Part shown: one piece after another, positions 38,839 through 48,474 of the stretch | Numbering within the stretch: the first letter of the stretch is position 1 | Layout of the letters: each line of letters starts with the position of its first letter | NCBI GenBank assembly: GCA_933822405.4 | Contig: CAKOGP040000779.1 | Location: 1-64,000, forward strand | Direction: 5' to 3' | DNA length: 64,000 bases | DNA from: Cylindrotheca closterium | Taxonomy: Eukaryota > Bacillariophyta > Bacillariophyceae > Bacillariales > Bacillariaceae | Translations under genes and position numbers: made by a program | Notes under the pieces: model-generated | What the model saw: the letters and a program-made list of their open reading frames with translations, nothing else | What the model was told of the DNA's origin: nothing | Database searches by the model: none

Positions 38839-40436
38839 ATGAAAGGCAAAATCCCTGAAGTTCCTGTTCGACGAACAACAGCAGATGGTACTGTAATCCC
38901 TATCAGGTTTGTAGACAAACCATTTCCGTATCACTATGAACTCAAAGTCCGGATCGATTCTTGGAATGACATGGGTTGGGGACTCGGCCATTTGGAAGAC
39001 GACTCGGAAACTCTTCCCGAACATCCTGAGAATTGGGGTGTCAGGGTACCAATGGTACTTCCTGGGGAGCTGGTGACCGTGAAGGTTTTTAAGAATATGG
39101 ACGACTACAGCGAAGGTGAGAGAACTGATGTGTTGCGGACATCTTTAGCTGCCGCAAATTTTTTCTACTATAGTAGATACCAGAAGAAGCCTGACAATTC
39201 TGATCGTTGCATGAATCGTGTCTCAACCCATATATTCCCCTCGCTTTAGGCGACTTGGTCAATGTATTGGAGCCATCTGAAGATCGAATTGAGCCTCAGT
39301 GTCCTTTGGCCGGAAAATGTGGGGGATGCCAATTCCAACATATGAAGATTGAAAAGCAACGAGAGTGGAAGTCCAATTTTGTCACCAAGGGTCTGGTGGA
39401 ACATGAGATCGAGGGATACAAGGGTATAGATGACATTAGTGCCAAACTTTTGCCTGTGGCTGGAACCGATGAAATCTATGGTTACCGCAGCAAGATCACA
39501 CCCCACTACGAAGCCCCGACTAAAGTAGGAGACGACGAATACGAAATGGAAGAAATTGGATTCCAGCAATTCATGACAAAGCGATTGGTGGATGTGGAAG
39601 AATGTCCCATTGCCACACCAGCTATCAATGCCAAGTTTAAGGAGACGAGAGTCGAACTGCACAAACAAGCAAAGGAGGGGCTCTTGAACAATCGAAAGAA
39701 ACGCAAACGACATCGTCGATCTAGGAACAAGGAACTAGGAGCTACTCTCTTGTTCAGACATGCCGATGATGATGAAAATGGGAATCCAGTGGTTGTGACA
39801 GACAATAAGGAATACATGACAACTACTGTCAAGGGAATCAAGTTTCGCTATGTTGCTGGCAACTTTTTCCAGAATAACAATTATGTTCTACCTCTCATGG
39901 TGGATGGAGTTCTATCAGCGGCTCTAAAACCCTCGGCTTCTGGGAAGGTACCATCGCACCTGATTGATTGCTATTGTGGGTCGGGTCTCTTTGCGTTGAG
40001 CGCAGCGTCCAACTTTCAATTGTGTGTTGGAATTGAGGTACAAGAGAAAGCCATCGAGGAGGCAACCTTTAATGCCGAAGCGAACAATATCAAAAACTGT
40101 CAATTTGTTGCGGCCAGTGCGGAAGCAATATTCGCCAGTCCTCACAAAGTGAAAATGGAAAATGGCGAAGAGCAAAGCGTCAGCGATTTCCCAAGAGACC
40201 AAACGGTCGTGGTTGTTGATCCACCCCGAAAAGGATGTTCTGGTGCATTTTTGGAACAATTGTATGCATACAGTCCCCAGCGAGTGGTATACATGAGTTG
40301 TGGACCAGCAACACAAGCGAGAGACGCAAAAGGACTCGTGGAGGTTGGGGGATATGAAATCGTCTCCATCCAACCGTTTGATCTTTTCCCACAGACGAAA
40401 CATATTGAGTGCCTCATGGTTTTTGAGAAACGATAA
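38839..40436 (+). CDS. TrmA/RumA-type RNA uracil-5-methyltransferase, form without presequence
   Basis: Two exons, 38839-39115 and 39250-40436. The 134 bp GT-AG intron joins DDYSE-G to DLVNVLEPSE; 487 aa. The first in-frame ATG is 38839 (MKGKIPEVPVRR); the frame is open slightly further but lacks an ATG. Motifs are as in the paralog at 31354: TRAM-like LKVRIDSWNDMGWGLGHL, Fe-S CPLAGKCGGCQFQ, SAM DCYCGSGLFALSAAS, VVVDPPRKGC, catalytic MSCGPATQARD. No signal peptide, so cytosolic or nuclear action is expected. The intron is absent from the paralog, and the presequence is absent here, so one copy may derive from the other by retroposition or targeting gain. Confidence 0.88.
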
Positions 40437-40510
40437 GAATAGATTCGACCTTTGGCATTGCTTGATTTTGTGTTCTTGTTTTGTCTCAATTATTGAACGG
40501 AATGCGGCCA

Positions 40511-42130
40511 TTATAGTGGCATAGTAAAAGAAGCTCTGTTCACAAGACCATCCTGTCCTATCTCGTGCAAGGAAGGCCGACGCGAATGACGTTTTCGATG
40601 CATTGGACGAGCTTCTGGTTCACCCTTGGCCTTTTCAGCGTCTGAGTTGAATGAATGCATCGTTGTCTTAACGGCCGCTTTCAGCTTATCCACAGCCTGT
40701 TTTCTCTTTCGTTTGTCTTTATCGAATCGTAGTATAAGCATGCTCAAAGTTCCTAGTCCCAACAAAGCACAAGTCAAGAACAAGGCTCTCGTGTTTCCAA
40801 GTGACTGCAGGCAGACGAAGACAACGGCAACAATGGCATTCGTCGGGAATTGAAACAGAGTGAGCAAAAGCTGTAAGTTCCCATTGCCATAGTGATTGCA
40901 TCGCAAGATTCCAATCGACGGAAAATAGGCACCAACACATCCTTCGAATATCAGAAATGCGGTAGTCAGCTGAATCAAGTGTTGTGTCCCATTGCCCTCT
41001 GGATCGAAAGTCGCTACAGAGTATGCTGCCAGACACATGGATAGCGTTGCACACAACATGAGTGAAATCATGGAAACATTGAATCCAAATACTCTTGACA
41101 CTTCGCCAAAGAATAGACCGCCGACCAAGCAACTGCACATCATACACGAGAAGATACTACCAAAAGGAGTTTTTGTCTCTCCATAAACAGCCTTGATAGC
41201 AGCATTCATCGTAGGAGGCCATAATAATACAAAAATATTCATGGCGGACTCGAAGAGCATTTGGATACAGCCAACCAAAAAGACATTGGAGTTTGTCATG
41301 ACCTCGCTCTTGAAAACACTCTTCAATGTCTCCCGATCTTTTTCCTGCTTGGTTGTTTCAGTATCATTTTGAATCGATGGACCATTCCATAGCAGCAAAA
41401 TCATCCCAATTGCTGCTCCCAAGATCAGTGGCTGAGCTTCAAAAGGCCCCGTTGGCCCTCGATAAGACGCAAATACTCCAGCCAGCTTCCCTGCAAGAAT
41501 TGCCAGAATAGGATCAAATTGAAATGCCCGTCCAAATATTGCACGAAGCCAAACTACGGAGGCATCTTTGTCCTTCCGTTTAGCTTCAGCTACAAGCCAT
41601 GCTTCTGGAGCACTGCTCATTAACGAGCTACCAAACCCACCGAATGCCCTTCCAAGAAACATAATTGGCAGGGAATTGGAGCAGAGTGACAATCCACCGA
41701 TACCGTAGAAAATCGCCGCGATTATGCTCCCGACTTTCGGTCCTTTTCTCGACAAAAAGTCACCAGCCAACGGACCAAGTATTGGCGTAGATATGTATCC
41801 AACCAACGCAATTTGAGAAATAGTAGACACTGAGAGAGGATTGCCATTTTGCATCTTGGATGCACATGCCGAGTAAAAGTATGGACCACTCATCCAGAAG
41901 GAGGTTCTTAAAAGCCAAAATACGGAGAGAAATTTGGTTTCGAGCTTGTCAATGGACACAGGTCTGCTCCGTTTCCTCTTGTTGCTCTTGCCCGTCCACC
42001 GAAGCGCCCATTGGGTCAAGTCCGGCAGCTGAAATGCGAATGCTGCACTACCGAGAAAAAAGAGGACGGATTGAAACAGCGCGTCTGGGTCTTCGACGCT
42101 CCACAGCCCAGTTATATCGAAACTGATCAT
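40511..42130 (-). CDS. MFS transporter, MFSD5 (molybdate-anion transporter) type
   Basis: 539 aa, single exon, start at the ATG 42128-42130 (MISFDITGLW); the frame continues upstream without an ATG. About 12 hydrophobic helices are visible, with LPIMFLGRAFGGFGSSLMSS and APEAWLVAEAKRK early and IFVLLWPPTMNAAI mid-protein. These match the MFS_5 family that includes human MFSD5 and the algal molybdate transporter MOT2. The C-terminal ~60 residues are basic and cytosolic. Transport of molybdate is inferred from family only. The stop is 74 bp from the stop of the TrmA-type gene. Confidence 0.82.
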   Translation of the reverse strand: MISFDITGLWSVEDPDALFQSVLFFLGSAAFAFQLPDLTQWALRWTGKSNKRKRSRPVSIDKLETKFLSVFWLLRTSFWMSGPYFYSACASKMQNGNPLSVSTISQIALVGYISTPILGPLAGDFLSRKGPKVGSIIAAIFYGIGGLSLCSNSLPIMFLGRAFGGFGSSLMSSAPEAWLVAEAKRKDKDASVVWLRAIFGRAFQFDPILAILAGKLAGVFASYRGPTGPFEAQPLILGAAIGMILLLWNGPSIQNDTETTKQEKDRETLKSVFKSEVMTNSNVFLVGCIQMLFESAMNIFVLLWPPTMNAAIKAVYGETKTPFGSIFSCMMCSCLVGGLFFGEVSRVFGFNVSMISLMLCATLSMCLAAYSVATFDPEGNGTQHLIQLTTAFLIFEGCVGAYFPSIGILRCNHYGNGNLQLLLTLFQFPTNAIVAVVFVCLQSLGNTRALFLTCALLGLGTLSMLILRFDKDKRKRKQAVDKLKAAVKTTMHSFNSDAEKAKGEPEARPMHRKRHSRRPSLHEIGQDGLVNRASFTMPL

Positions 42131-42462
42131 TTGACAGCTCCAGAAGTTCACAAGTGAGACAGCAGTGTTGTGATCTTCTGTGCTTTCTGGCGGATTATAT
42201 ATTGTACTGCAAAGTTTTTGTTCTTGGCTTTTTGACACGTGACAGACGTCATTGCACTACTGTCACTAATATAATACCGCTAGTTGCGATGCGCGATGAG
42301 CGACTATGTAAAAAGAAGTACTGTAGGTATATATAATAACTCTATTGAATTTATTTAGTCTATCAATTGAACGATGTATAACAATCTGTGCAACAATCTG
42401 TGCAGCATATTCATGGCAAGGACTCGTGTCCTGCTGGCATAGCAATGGTAGGTTGCCTCATT
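42131..42462. other. Intergenic spacer
   Basis: 332 bp between two minus-strand genes; TGACACGTGACAGACGTCATT near 42233-42253 contains CACGTG (G-box) and GACGTC palindromes in the MFSD5-like gene's upstream region. No gene. Confidence 0.4.
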
Positions 42463-44526
42463 TTAATAGTGAAGGTTGTATCCGATACTGAACGAATCAT
42501 CCAAGTGGTTGGAAACTGATGGTGACTTGTCCAAACCTCCAAGATAGGATGGAAATGCTACCAACTTATGGGTACTCTTCGTCCTTAGAGGACTCGCAAA
42601 CTCATTGGGGCTCGCCAGCAAATTGGAAGAATGCAAACCCTTGGTGTGGAAGCTTTGTCTTCGAATGAGATTGCTTTGTGAAAAGACTTGCGGAATGAGC
42701 GCAAAGCTTTCAGTGTATTTGAGGTACTCGTCATCTCCCATGGGCCGAAATAGGTACAGCTTGATGGGATCCACCACTAACATTTCAAATGCTGGATAAA
42801 TGGCACATGCCCATCGAATCACTCGGGCGTATCCTGCTGCTCGAAAAGCATCCATCGAACAGTGTATCAGATGTGGAAGCTTGTCGGGCAAGGTTGGGTG
42901 ATCCAAGACCTGGACCAGTGTCCCGGGCAAAATGCAGCGGTAAAAGAATGGTTTTGGAACAACGATGCCATTGGCATCTAGTTCTCCTGTGAAGAACCAT
43001 ACAAAAATGTCCAAAAAGCACACAATATCAATGCCCGACTCGAACATCTTGCCAGATTGCAGTACTAGCCGTGCTGCGGGATTAGTGGGGTAGCATTCGG
43101 CCAGTTCCACATTTCTGATATTCAAGATTTTCCCAACGAACCGTCGAACTGGTGTCCCTCTTTTAGTCATGATACGGAAGCGTTCCATCATGACCTGATC
43201 ACACTCCACCAGCAGAGAGGATATCATTTGCGTCAATGATACTCCAAAGGTCCCTGAAAGGTGCCAGGACGCATAAAGTCGAAACAATTCGGATAGAAGC
43301 GCAACTGTGACGATGACCCGCCATCCAACACTGAATCGTGTATGAGGCGACACCAAGTTCGAGCTCATCAGCGCTGTAATGACAGTAGTGGTCAGTTCTT
43401 GTCGCAAATCAATAATCTGATCGTACAGTTCTGAAGAGGGTACAGAAATGGAACCACGTCTGCCAACGTTTCGTTTCAAGACGTCGATCCGATGCCTGAG
43501 CTTTTGGGCTTGTTGCCGCTTTTCAACAATTGCGTTCCTGAGTCCGAGTGCTTGCATCTGCAGGTGAGATGGAATGCTGGAAAGAGCGGTGTTGAGTTTG
43601 GCAAGCGATTCAATCTTTCTGATATCCTCGAACATCATGGACCGTTCCGCCAAGCGCTTTCTTTTTTCAATTTCTGCTTGCAAAGATTGTCGCCAGGTCG
43701 AGGAAAATACCCAGAATTGATCCTGAAGTTTTAGGAGTACTCGTAGCAGTGGACCTGCATATCGAAGGTAGCGAAACCATCGGGATAGTTTTCGTATTCG
43801 CTTCCACAATCGCAATGGCTGCCGCAGGGAACCCCAAGGAAGGATTGTCCTTCGAAGGAAGTCTATCAATTCACTTTTTACCGTCTCCATAAATATTGAC
43901 ATATGAGTTATCGACTGAGTGATCCAGATGGTGGCAAGAGCCGGGTCATTGCCACATCCATCGTGGTTGCCTCTCCAAAAGTTGATCCATGGAATCAAAA
44001 TGAACCACGAAAACAAGACAGACATCACAGGAGTCCATGCTCTTAGATGATTTCTAGCTAGCTCGAGATCGTGGTGCCCCTGATCGTAATCAGCAATCCC
44101 TGGTTGTTGCCGAAAGACTCCAGATCGAGTCGTGGCATACAGCTTTGCCAGCTTTTTCTCAAAATTGTCCAGAGCCGCAGTTTCAAAGGCAATCTGTCGT
44201 GCTTCCTTGGCTCGAATCATTGCTTCTATCAGACAGCAGAAACAAAAGGTGATGCTGACCGCACCCCACATCGGATGCGCTGAACAAGTTTCATCGTCTG
44301 ATGATGATGAACGTTCACCGTCTATTTCATCTTTATGTCGATTGAGAACGAAGCCTAGAAAGTTCTTCTTGTCGTGATTATGATGATCAGAAGGAGTGAC
44401 ACCTTCACCTTCGTACCATCCTTCTACTAGAGCCGACAAACAGAAACTGATGTCCAAGATAGCACAAGCAGCAAAAACAATTTTCCAGACGGACCGACTC
44501 CAGTCTTTCCATCTTTCTGTTGGCAT
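42463..44526 (-). CDS. Large multi-pass membrane protein, ion-channel-like core (687 aa)
   Basis: Single exon. Hydrophobic segments occur near residues 14-32 (VFAACAILDISFCLSALVEG region), 86-105, 165-185, about 405-430 and 505-525. A basic, amphipathic and coiled-coil middle separates them (WRQSLQAEIEKRKRLAERSM, RNAIVEKRQQAQKLRHRIDV). The C-terminal section with DIVCFLDIFVWFFTGELDAN, then FYRCILPGTLVQVLDHPTLP, resembles the S2-S3 region of voltage- or cyclic-nucleotide-type channels as found in diatom proteins. No pore selectivity filter was found, so channel function is unproven. The Ser-rich C-terminal tail may be phosphorylated. Confidence 0.65.
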   Translation of the reverse strand: MPTERWKDWSRSVWKIVFAACAILDISFCLSALVEGWYEGEGVTPSDHHNHDKKNFLGFVLNRHKDEIDGERSSSSDDETCSAHPMWGAVSITFCFCCLIEAMIRAKEARQIAFETAALDNFEKKLAKLYATTRSGVFRQQPGIADYDQGHHDLELARNHLRAWTPVMSVLFSWFILIPWINFWRGNHDGCGNDPALATIWITQSITHMSIFMETVKSELIDFLRRTILPWGSLRQPLRLWKRIRKLSRWFRYLRYAGPLLRVLLKLQDQFWVFSSTWRQSLQAEIEKRKRLAERSMMFEDIRKIESLAKLNTALSSIPSHLQMQALGLRNAIVEKRQQAQKLRHRIDVLKRNVGRRGSISVPSSELYDQIIDLRQELTTTVITALMSSNLVSPHTRFSVGWRVIVTVALLSELFRLYASWHLSGTFGVSLTQMISSLLVECDQVMMERFRIMTKRGTPVRRFVGKILNIRNVELAECYPTNPAARLVLQSGKMFESGIDIVCFLDIFVWFFTGELDANGIVVPKPFFYRCILPGTLVQVLDHPTLPDKLPHLIHCSMDAFRAAGYARVIRWACAIYPAFEMLVVDPIKLYLFRPMGDDEYLKYTESFALIPQVFSQSNLIRRQSFHTKGLHSSNLLASPNEFASPLRTKSTHKLVAFPSYLGGLDKSPSVSNHLDDSFSIGYNLHY

Positions 44527-44824
44527 GATTCAGCCAAACAATGACATCAATCGATCACGTCCTCCCGTGATAAGTCGGAGTTAGAACATAGATGCGGTAC
44601 CTGGTACGGTACGTTTGTTGACACCGGCATCTGAGAAGAAATATTTAGATCCGGTGGTTTGATTCGTTCGACTAACGTTGGACTGACGTTTTTATTGATA
44701 CATTCTGAGAATAATGAGAGGCGCATCGCACCCATCACTTTACTGTCTTGTGGCTATTGTCTGTCTTTTCAATCTCTACAAATCATACAAAGTCGGTAGA
44801 CCATAAGAAGCCTATCGACTGAAC

Positions 44825-46036
44825 ATGACTAACTCGAAATTTGGCCTAGTCGTCGTTGGATGCGGCCAAATTGCCACTCATCACATGGATGCAATTGCTT
44901 CACGTCTTGGCGATGGTGCCATTCAGCTGCGAGCGCTGTGTGATCCTTCCGAAGAACGGCGCAACGTCTTGGCCAACTTGCCTTCGAGTCAAAAGCTTAG
45001 TAGCAACGAAACCGTCAAACAATATTCTACCTTTGACGATCTCATTGCCGACTCGGATTTCTTTCAACAGACAATTGACATAATTTTCATTGCCGTTCCA
45101 CACGATCTGCACGAGAAATTGGCACTCCAAGCGTTGGCCCAAAACAAGATTGTGGTGCTAGAAAAACCTCTGGCACCCACATTGGATTCTTGCAACAAAT
45201 TGACCGAGGCCTCTTTGGCGCTACAAAAAGATGGGCCCAATTCCAAAGAGGGTCCCATGCTCATCGTGGCCGAACAATCCCCGTATTGGGAATCGGTGGC
45301 GTTAGCGCGTGAAATGATTGCTGATGGCAAGATTGGGCGTCTAGTCACAGCTTCTGCTTATTATTATGAGAGTATGAGGGACAATATTACGAGTGGCAGT
45401 GTGGATTCTACTGGTGGTCTTGGTTGGAGAGGCTCCATTGCTCGCGCAGGAGGTGGCATTGCCATTGACGGTGGCTTGCATTGGATTCGGCCATTGCGGG
45501 AACTGCTGGGACGTATCGACGAAGTAGTAGCGGTCACGAGATATGGTCTGGCTCCTGAGCTGGGAATGGAAGGAGAAAGTTTGGGCCATGCCATTTTCAA
45601 AATCCAACCAGCCCTTGAAAGCAGTAGTCCACTTGCACAACCGAATGAGTCTGGTTGTCTGACGGCTACATATTCTTGTAATATGCTCTCAACAGCTCCC
45701 ATGGCACACGACATGTGCCCCTACTTTCGAGTGACGGGGACCAAAGGGGAATTGATCATTGGAGGCGACGGTTTGGCAAAGGAGAAACCAGGTGCTGGCG
45801 GATTGAGGCTATACGACGACGAGAGTCCTACTGGCAGAGACATGTTACCGACAGATCGACTGGGCGGCTTCTTCTTGGGCTTTTCTGGACTTTGGCAAGA
45901 GATCTATCGGATTTGTATCGAGAGGGATGTGACCAAAGCTCACGAGACGGTGGTACGAGCCGCAGACGATGTTCGAACGGTTCTAGCCATGTACAAGAGT
46001 GCCAAATCTGGTAATTGGGAGTCAACTCAAATATGA
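44825..46036 (+). CDS. Gfo/Idh/MocA family NAD(P)-dependent oxidoreductase
   Basis: 403 aa, single exon. The Rossmann fold starts at once (FGLVVVGCGQIATHHMDAI), with DIIFIAVPHDLHEKLALQAL and the family signature EKPLAPTLDSC. The C-terminal alpha/beta domain contains GGLGWRGSIARAGGGIAIDG followed by GLHWIRPLRELLG, in which the His after GG(x)H is the usual catalytic residue. No signal peptide, so probably cytosolic. Members oxidise sugars, inositols or reduced bile pigments; the substrate cannot be read from sequence. The length is typical for the family. Confidence 0.9.
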   Translation: MTNSKFGLVVVGCGQIATHHMDAIASRLGDGAIQLRALCDPSEERRNVLANLPSSQKLSSNETVKQYSTFDDLIADSDFFQQTIDIIFIAVPHDLHEKLALQALAQNKIVVLEKPLAPTLDSCNKLTEASLALQKDGPNSKEGPMLIVAEQSPYWESVALAREMIADGKIGRLVTASAYYYESMRDNITSGSVDSTGGLGWRGSIARAGGGIAIDGGLHWIRPLRELLGRIDEVVAVTRYGLAPELGMEGESLGHAIFKIQPALESSSPLAQPNESGCLTATYSCNMLSTAPMAHDMCPYFRVTGTKGELIIGGDGLAKEKPGAGGLRLYDDESPTGRDMLPTDRLGGFFLGFSGLWQEIYRICIERDVTKAHETVVRAADDVRTVLAMYKSAKSGNWESTQI

Positions 46037-46258
46037 CAGCACTGAGCGGGTGGTAGCAGATAAATAGTTAAATAGTTCAACTGCAGCTTGAAACTGGTGT
46101 CTATACGCATCTCAATCGATTACATAATAATGGGGGCTGGGCAACTGGGTACCAAACGTTCGTCATCCTGATGAGACAGAACATCAAGGCGACGGATTTG
46201 CTTGACCTCATCCAACGGATAATAGGTACCTGGTTTTCAATAGGAGCATGACATGTTA

Positions 46259-48139
46259 CTATTCATTATTACCGCACTTAGCGGAACGAAGATACCGCAG
46301 TTCTTCTATCATGCTCTTTACCCTGTCCAATCGATCGGCTCTATCTTCGTATAGATCAAATTCAGCTTCATCACCCTCAATCCTGTGTCGCGAGACTCTT
46401 TGTTGGTCGCTGGGCATCGGCTTTTTTCTCACCTTACTAGATTTGCCAGGCTTATGGAGCTTCTCATTCCTTTTCCCGCTGTTATCTTTATTTCCCTTCC
46501 CCGGAGAAATTGTCATCTGGTGGGCACCACCTAAGGCAGAGGTCATCAGCTTGGATGCCGCGAGTTCCTTGCGAACCGTCATTGCAGCCTCGTCTCGCTT
46601 GGCACGGAGCAACATAAGATTGCTCTGTGGTGGCCCCACTCTCGCATCCAGATCATTTGGTCTTGCAGTAGCCTTTGTTTCTTTGTGCATTCTGGAAAAC
46701 GACTCTATCTTCCTTGTGTCGTTATTGTTTGTTCCATTTCGCTCTAACTCAAAACGCTGAATGGCTGCAAGGTTGCGTAGTAATTCAGAAGTGTTTTCGC
46801 GAAGCATCCGTCTGTTCAAATCCTTGTTCCCAGTCGAACTAGCCAGCCGTTTTTGTGACTGTACCATGTGATTGGCAACATTGGCAATGTGAGACACTAT
46901 GTCGTCGTTTTGCTTCACAGGATTCTTTGCTTGTCGTTGCTTTTGTTGTTGACGGGGCACGATGGCATCTGTATGTTTCACGAAATTCTTTGCTTGTTGT
47001 CGCTGTCGTTGTTGCTGTCGTTGTTGTTGTTGTTGTTGTTTTTGAGGCACGATGAAGTTTTTTTGCTTCATAAAGTTGTTTGCTTGTCGTTGTTGTGGTG
47101 CCGCCATTTGGCACGCTCGATGTGGCATTGGCGGTGGAATTCGACTTGATATATTATTTGTGATCATGGCGCTTGGTTTCGGCCAATTGATCACTTCTGA
47201 AGGTGCCGGATGCTTTGGAAGTGGATTTGGAATCCAGCCTGACGGCGCATCATTACGATCTTCGGCAGCAGCAGCAGCGAATAGCACTTCTAACTCTTCG
47301 CTCTCTAGAGAACTGGATCCGTCGTCTTCAATAAAACTCTCATCAGCCTTTGCAGCACTTCTTGGTTCATTGACAAAACCCAACTTTTGAAGCCTTTGAT
47401 TTTTCCTTGCCTCAAACTCTTTTATCGTTCGGAAAAGCTCTATTTGATACTCATCAAATTCCCTTGGCGGTTTTTTCTCATTAGCATTCGCTTTGGCATT
47501 GAGGAGACGATCGGCCAAACGCAATTCATCTACATTGTACCCCTTGACGTCTCTTGGTCGAGTAGCCACAATATCAAAACAGTCTCGAGGAACTTCCTTT
47601 CTCAAATCGAGAGTCGCCGTGCGAATGTCATTTTCTGGATTGCCTTTTCCAAATCATTGTTGGTGAGACGAATTGACTTGATCTCAATAGCGAAAGAAAT
47701 TTCGATCAATATGCTCACCTTGTTTTCCTGCGCCCATCGCACCAGCTCTCTGTCCCCGATCTTGTTTTGGTATTTTGAACAGCGTTTGTAATTCGTTCTG
47801 CAGGTCGTTTGACAGCTCAGCAGACCCAGATTGTTGTTTTTTCCCGTTGTTCTTGTTGTTGCTGTTGAAGACATAATTGCCACCGTTTCTAGCGCTATTG
47901 CTTAGATCTACCTCTTCTGTTGTCATTGGTTCTGGATCTCTGAGCGTCCTCTTCTGATTTTCTTGACTGGTGTTATCCGTCGTCGAGGCATCATCATCAT
48001 CAGCACTCAGCATCGACGAGGTACTAGTACTACTGACTACAGAGAAATCATAATGTACAGAACCATGGTCCGTCTGTGATTCTCTCATATATCGTAGAGC
48101 TCTCTTCAACTTTTTCGATCGCTTGAATTTGATCGTCAT
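46259..48139 (-). CDS. Unknown Gln/Asn-rich protein with poly-Q tract
   Basis: Two exons, 47719-48139 and 46259-47634 (intron 47635-47718); 598 aa. The donor AAG/GTGAGC is clear. The acceptor is either ATCCAG at 47635 or an AAAAG nine bases earlier in transcript order, both in frame. The basic start (MTIKFKRSKKLKRALRYM) is followed by Ser/Asp-rich sequence, a conserved-looking block NDIRTATLDLRKEVPRDCFD, YQIELFRTIKEFEARKNQRL, and Gln-rich tracts (QQQQQQRQQQRQRQQ). No domain recognised. The poly-Q comes from a CAA/CAG repeat at about 46930-47045 that is likely length-variable. It is divergent from BUD13. Confidence 0.6.
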
Positions 48140-48474
48140 GGTACACAGAGAGTGGTGGTGAATGGACTATAGTGGAGGGAAGCGTGTGAGGGTTATGAAT
48201 GAGAATTTAGCGATAATTCGTGACTGAAGAACCAGGATTCGATCGCGCAAGGTCGCGCACTTTCTATCAAGGAGCATGATGCTCCAACATCATAAAAAAA
48301 GGACAGCTTCATTTTGTCGGGGGACCTCATCATCGTGTCAGCTCACTCTCATCAAGCCATTCATTGATCTGTATTTTTGTTATTCTTAGTATCACTAATC
48401 AAAACCACCTTTCAATTCCTGAACGAGTGAGTCCCAAAGGCCATTCACATAACACACAACCACAAACAGCACCA
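48140..48474. promoter_or_regulatory. Divergent promoter region, poly-Q protein / BUD13
   Basis: 335 bp between two divergent start codons. The BUD13 frame is open back to 48364 but without ATG. No specific motif is supported. Confidence 0.35.

Noticed and set aside
42131..42238. Upstream extension of the MFSD5-like transporter
   Set aside because: It starts at a GTG codon with no ATG; the ATG at 42128-42130 is preferred, although an upstream exon cannot be excluded.
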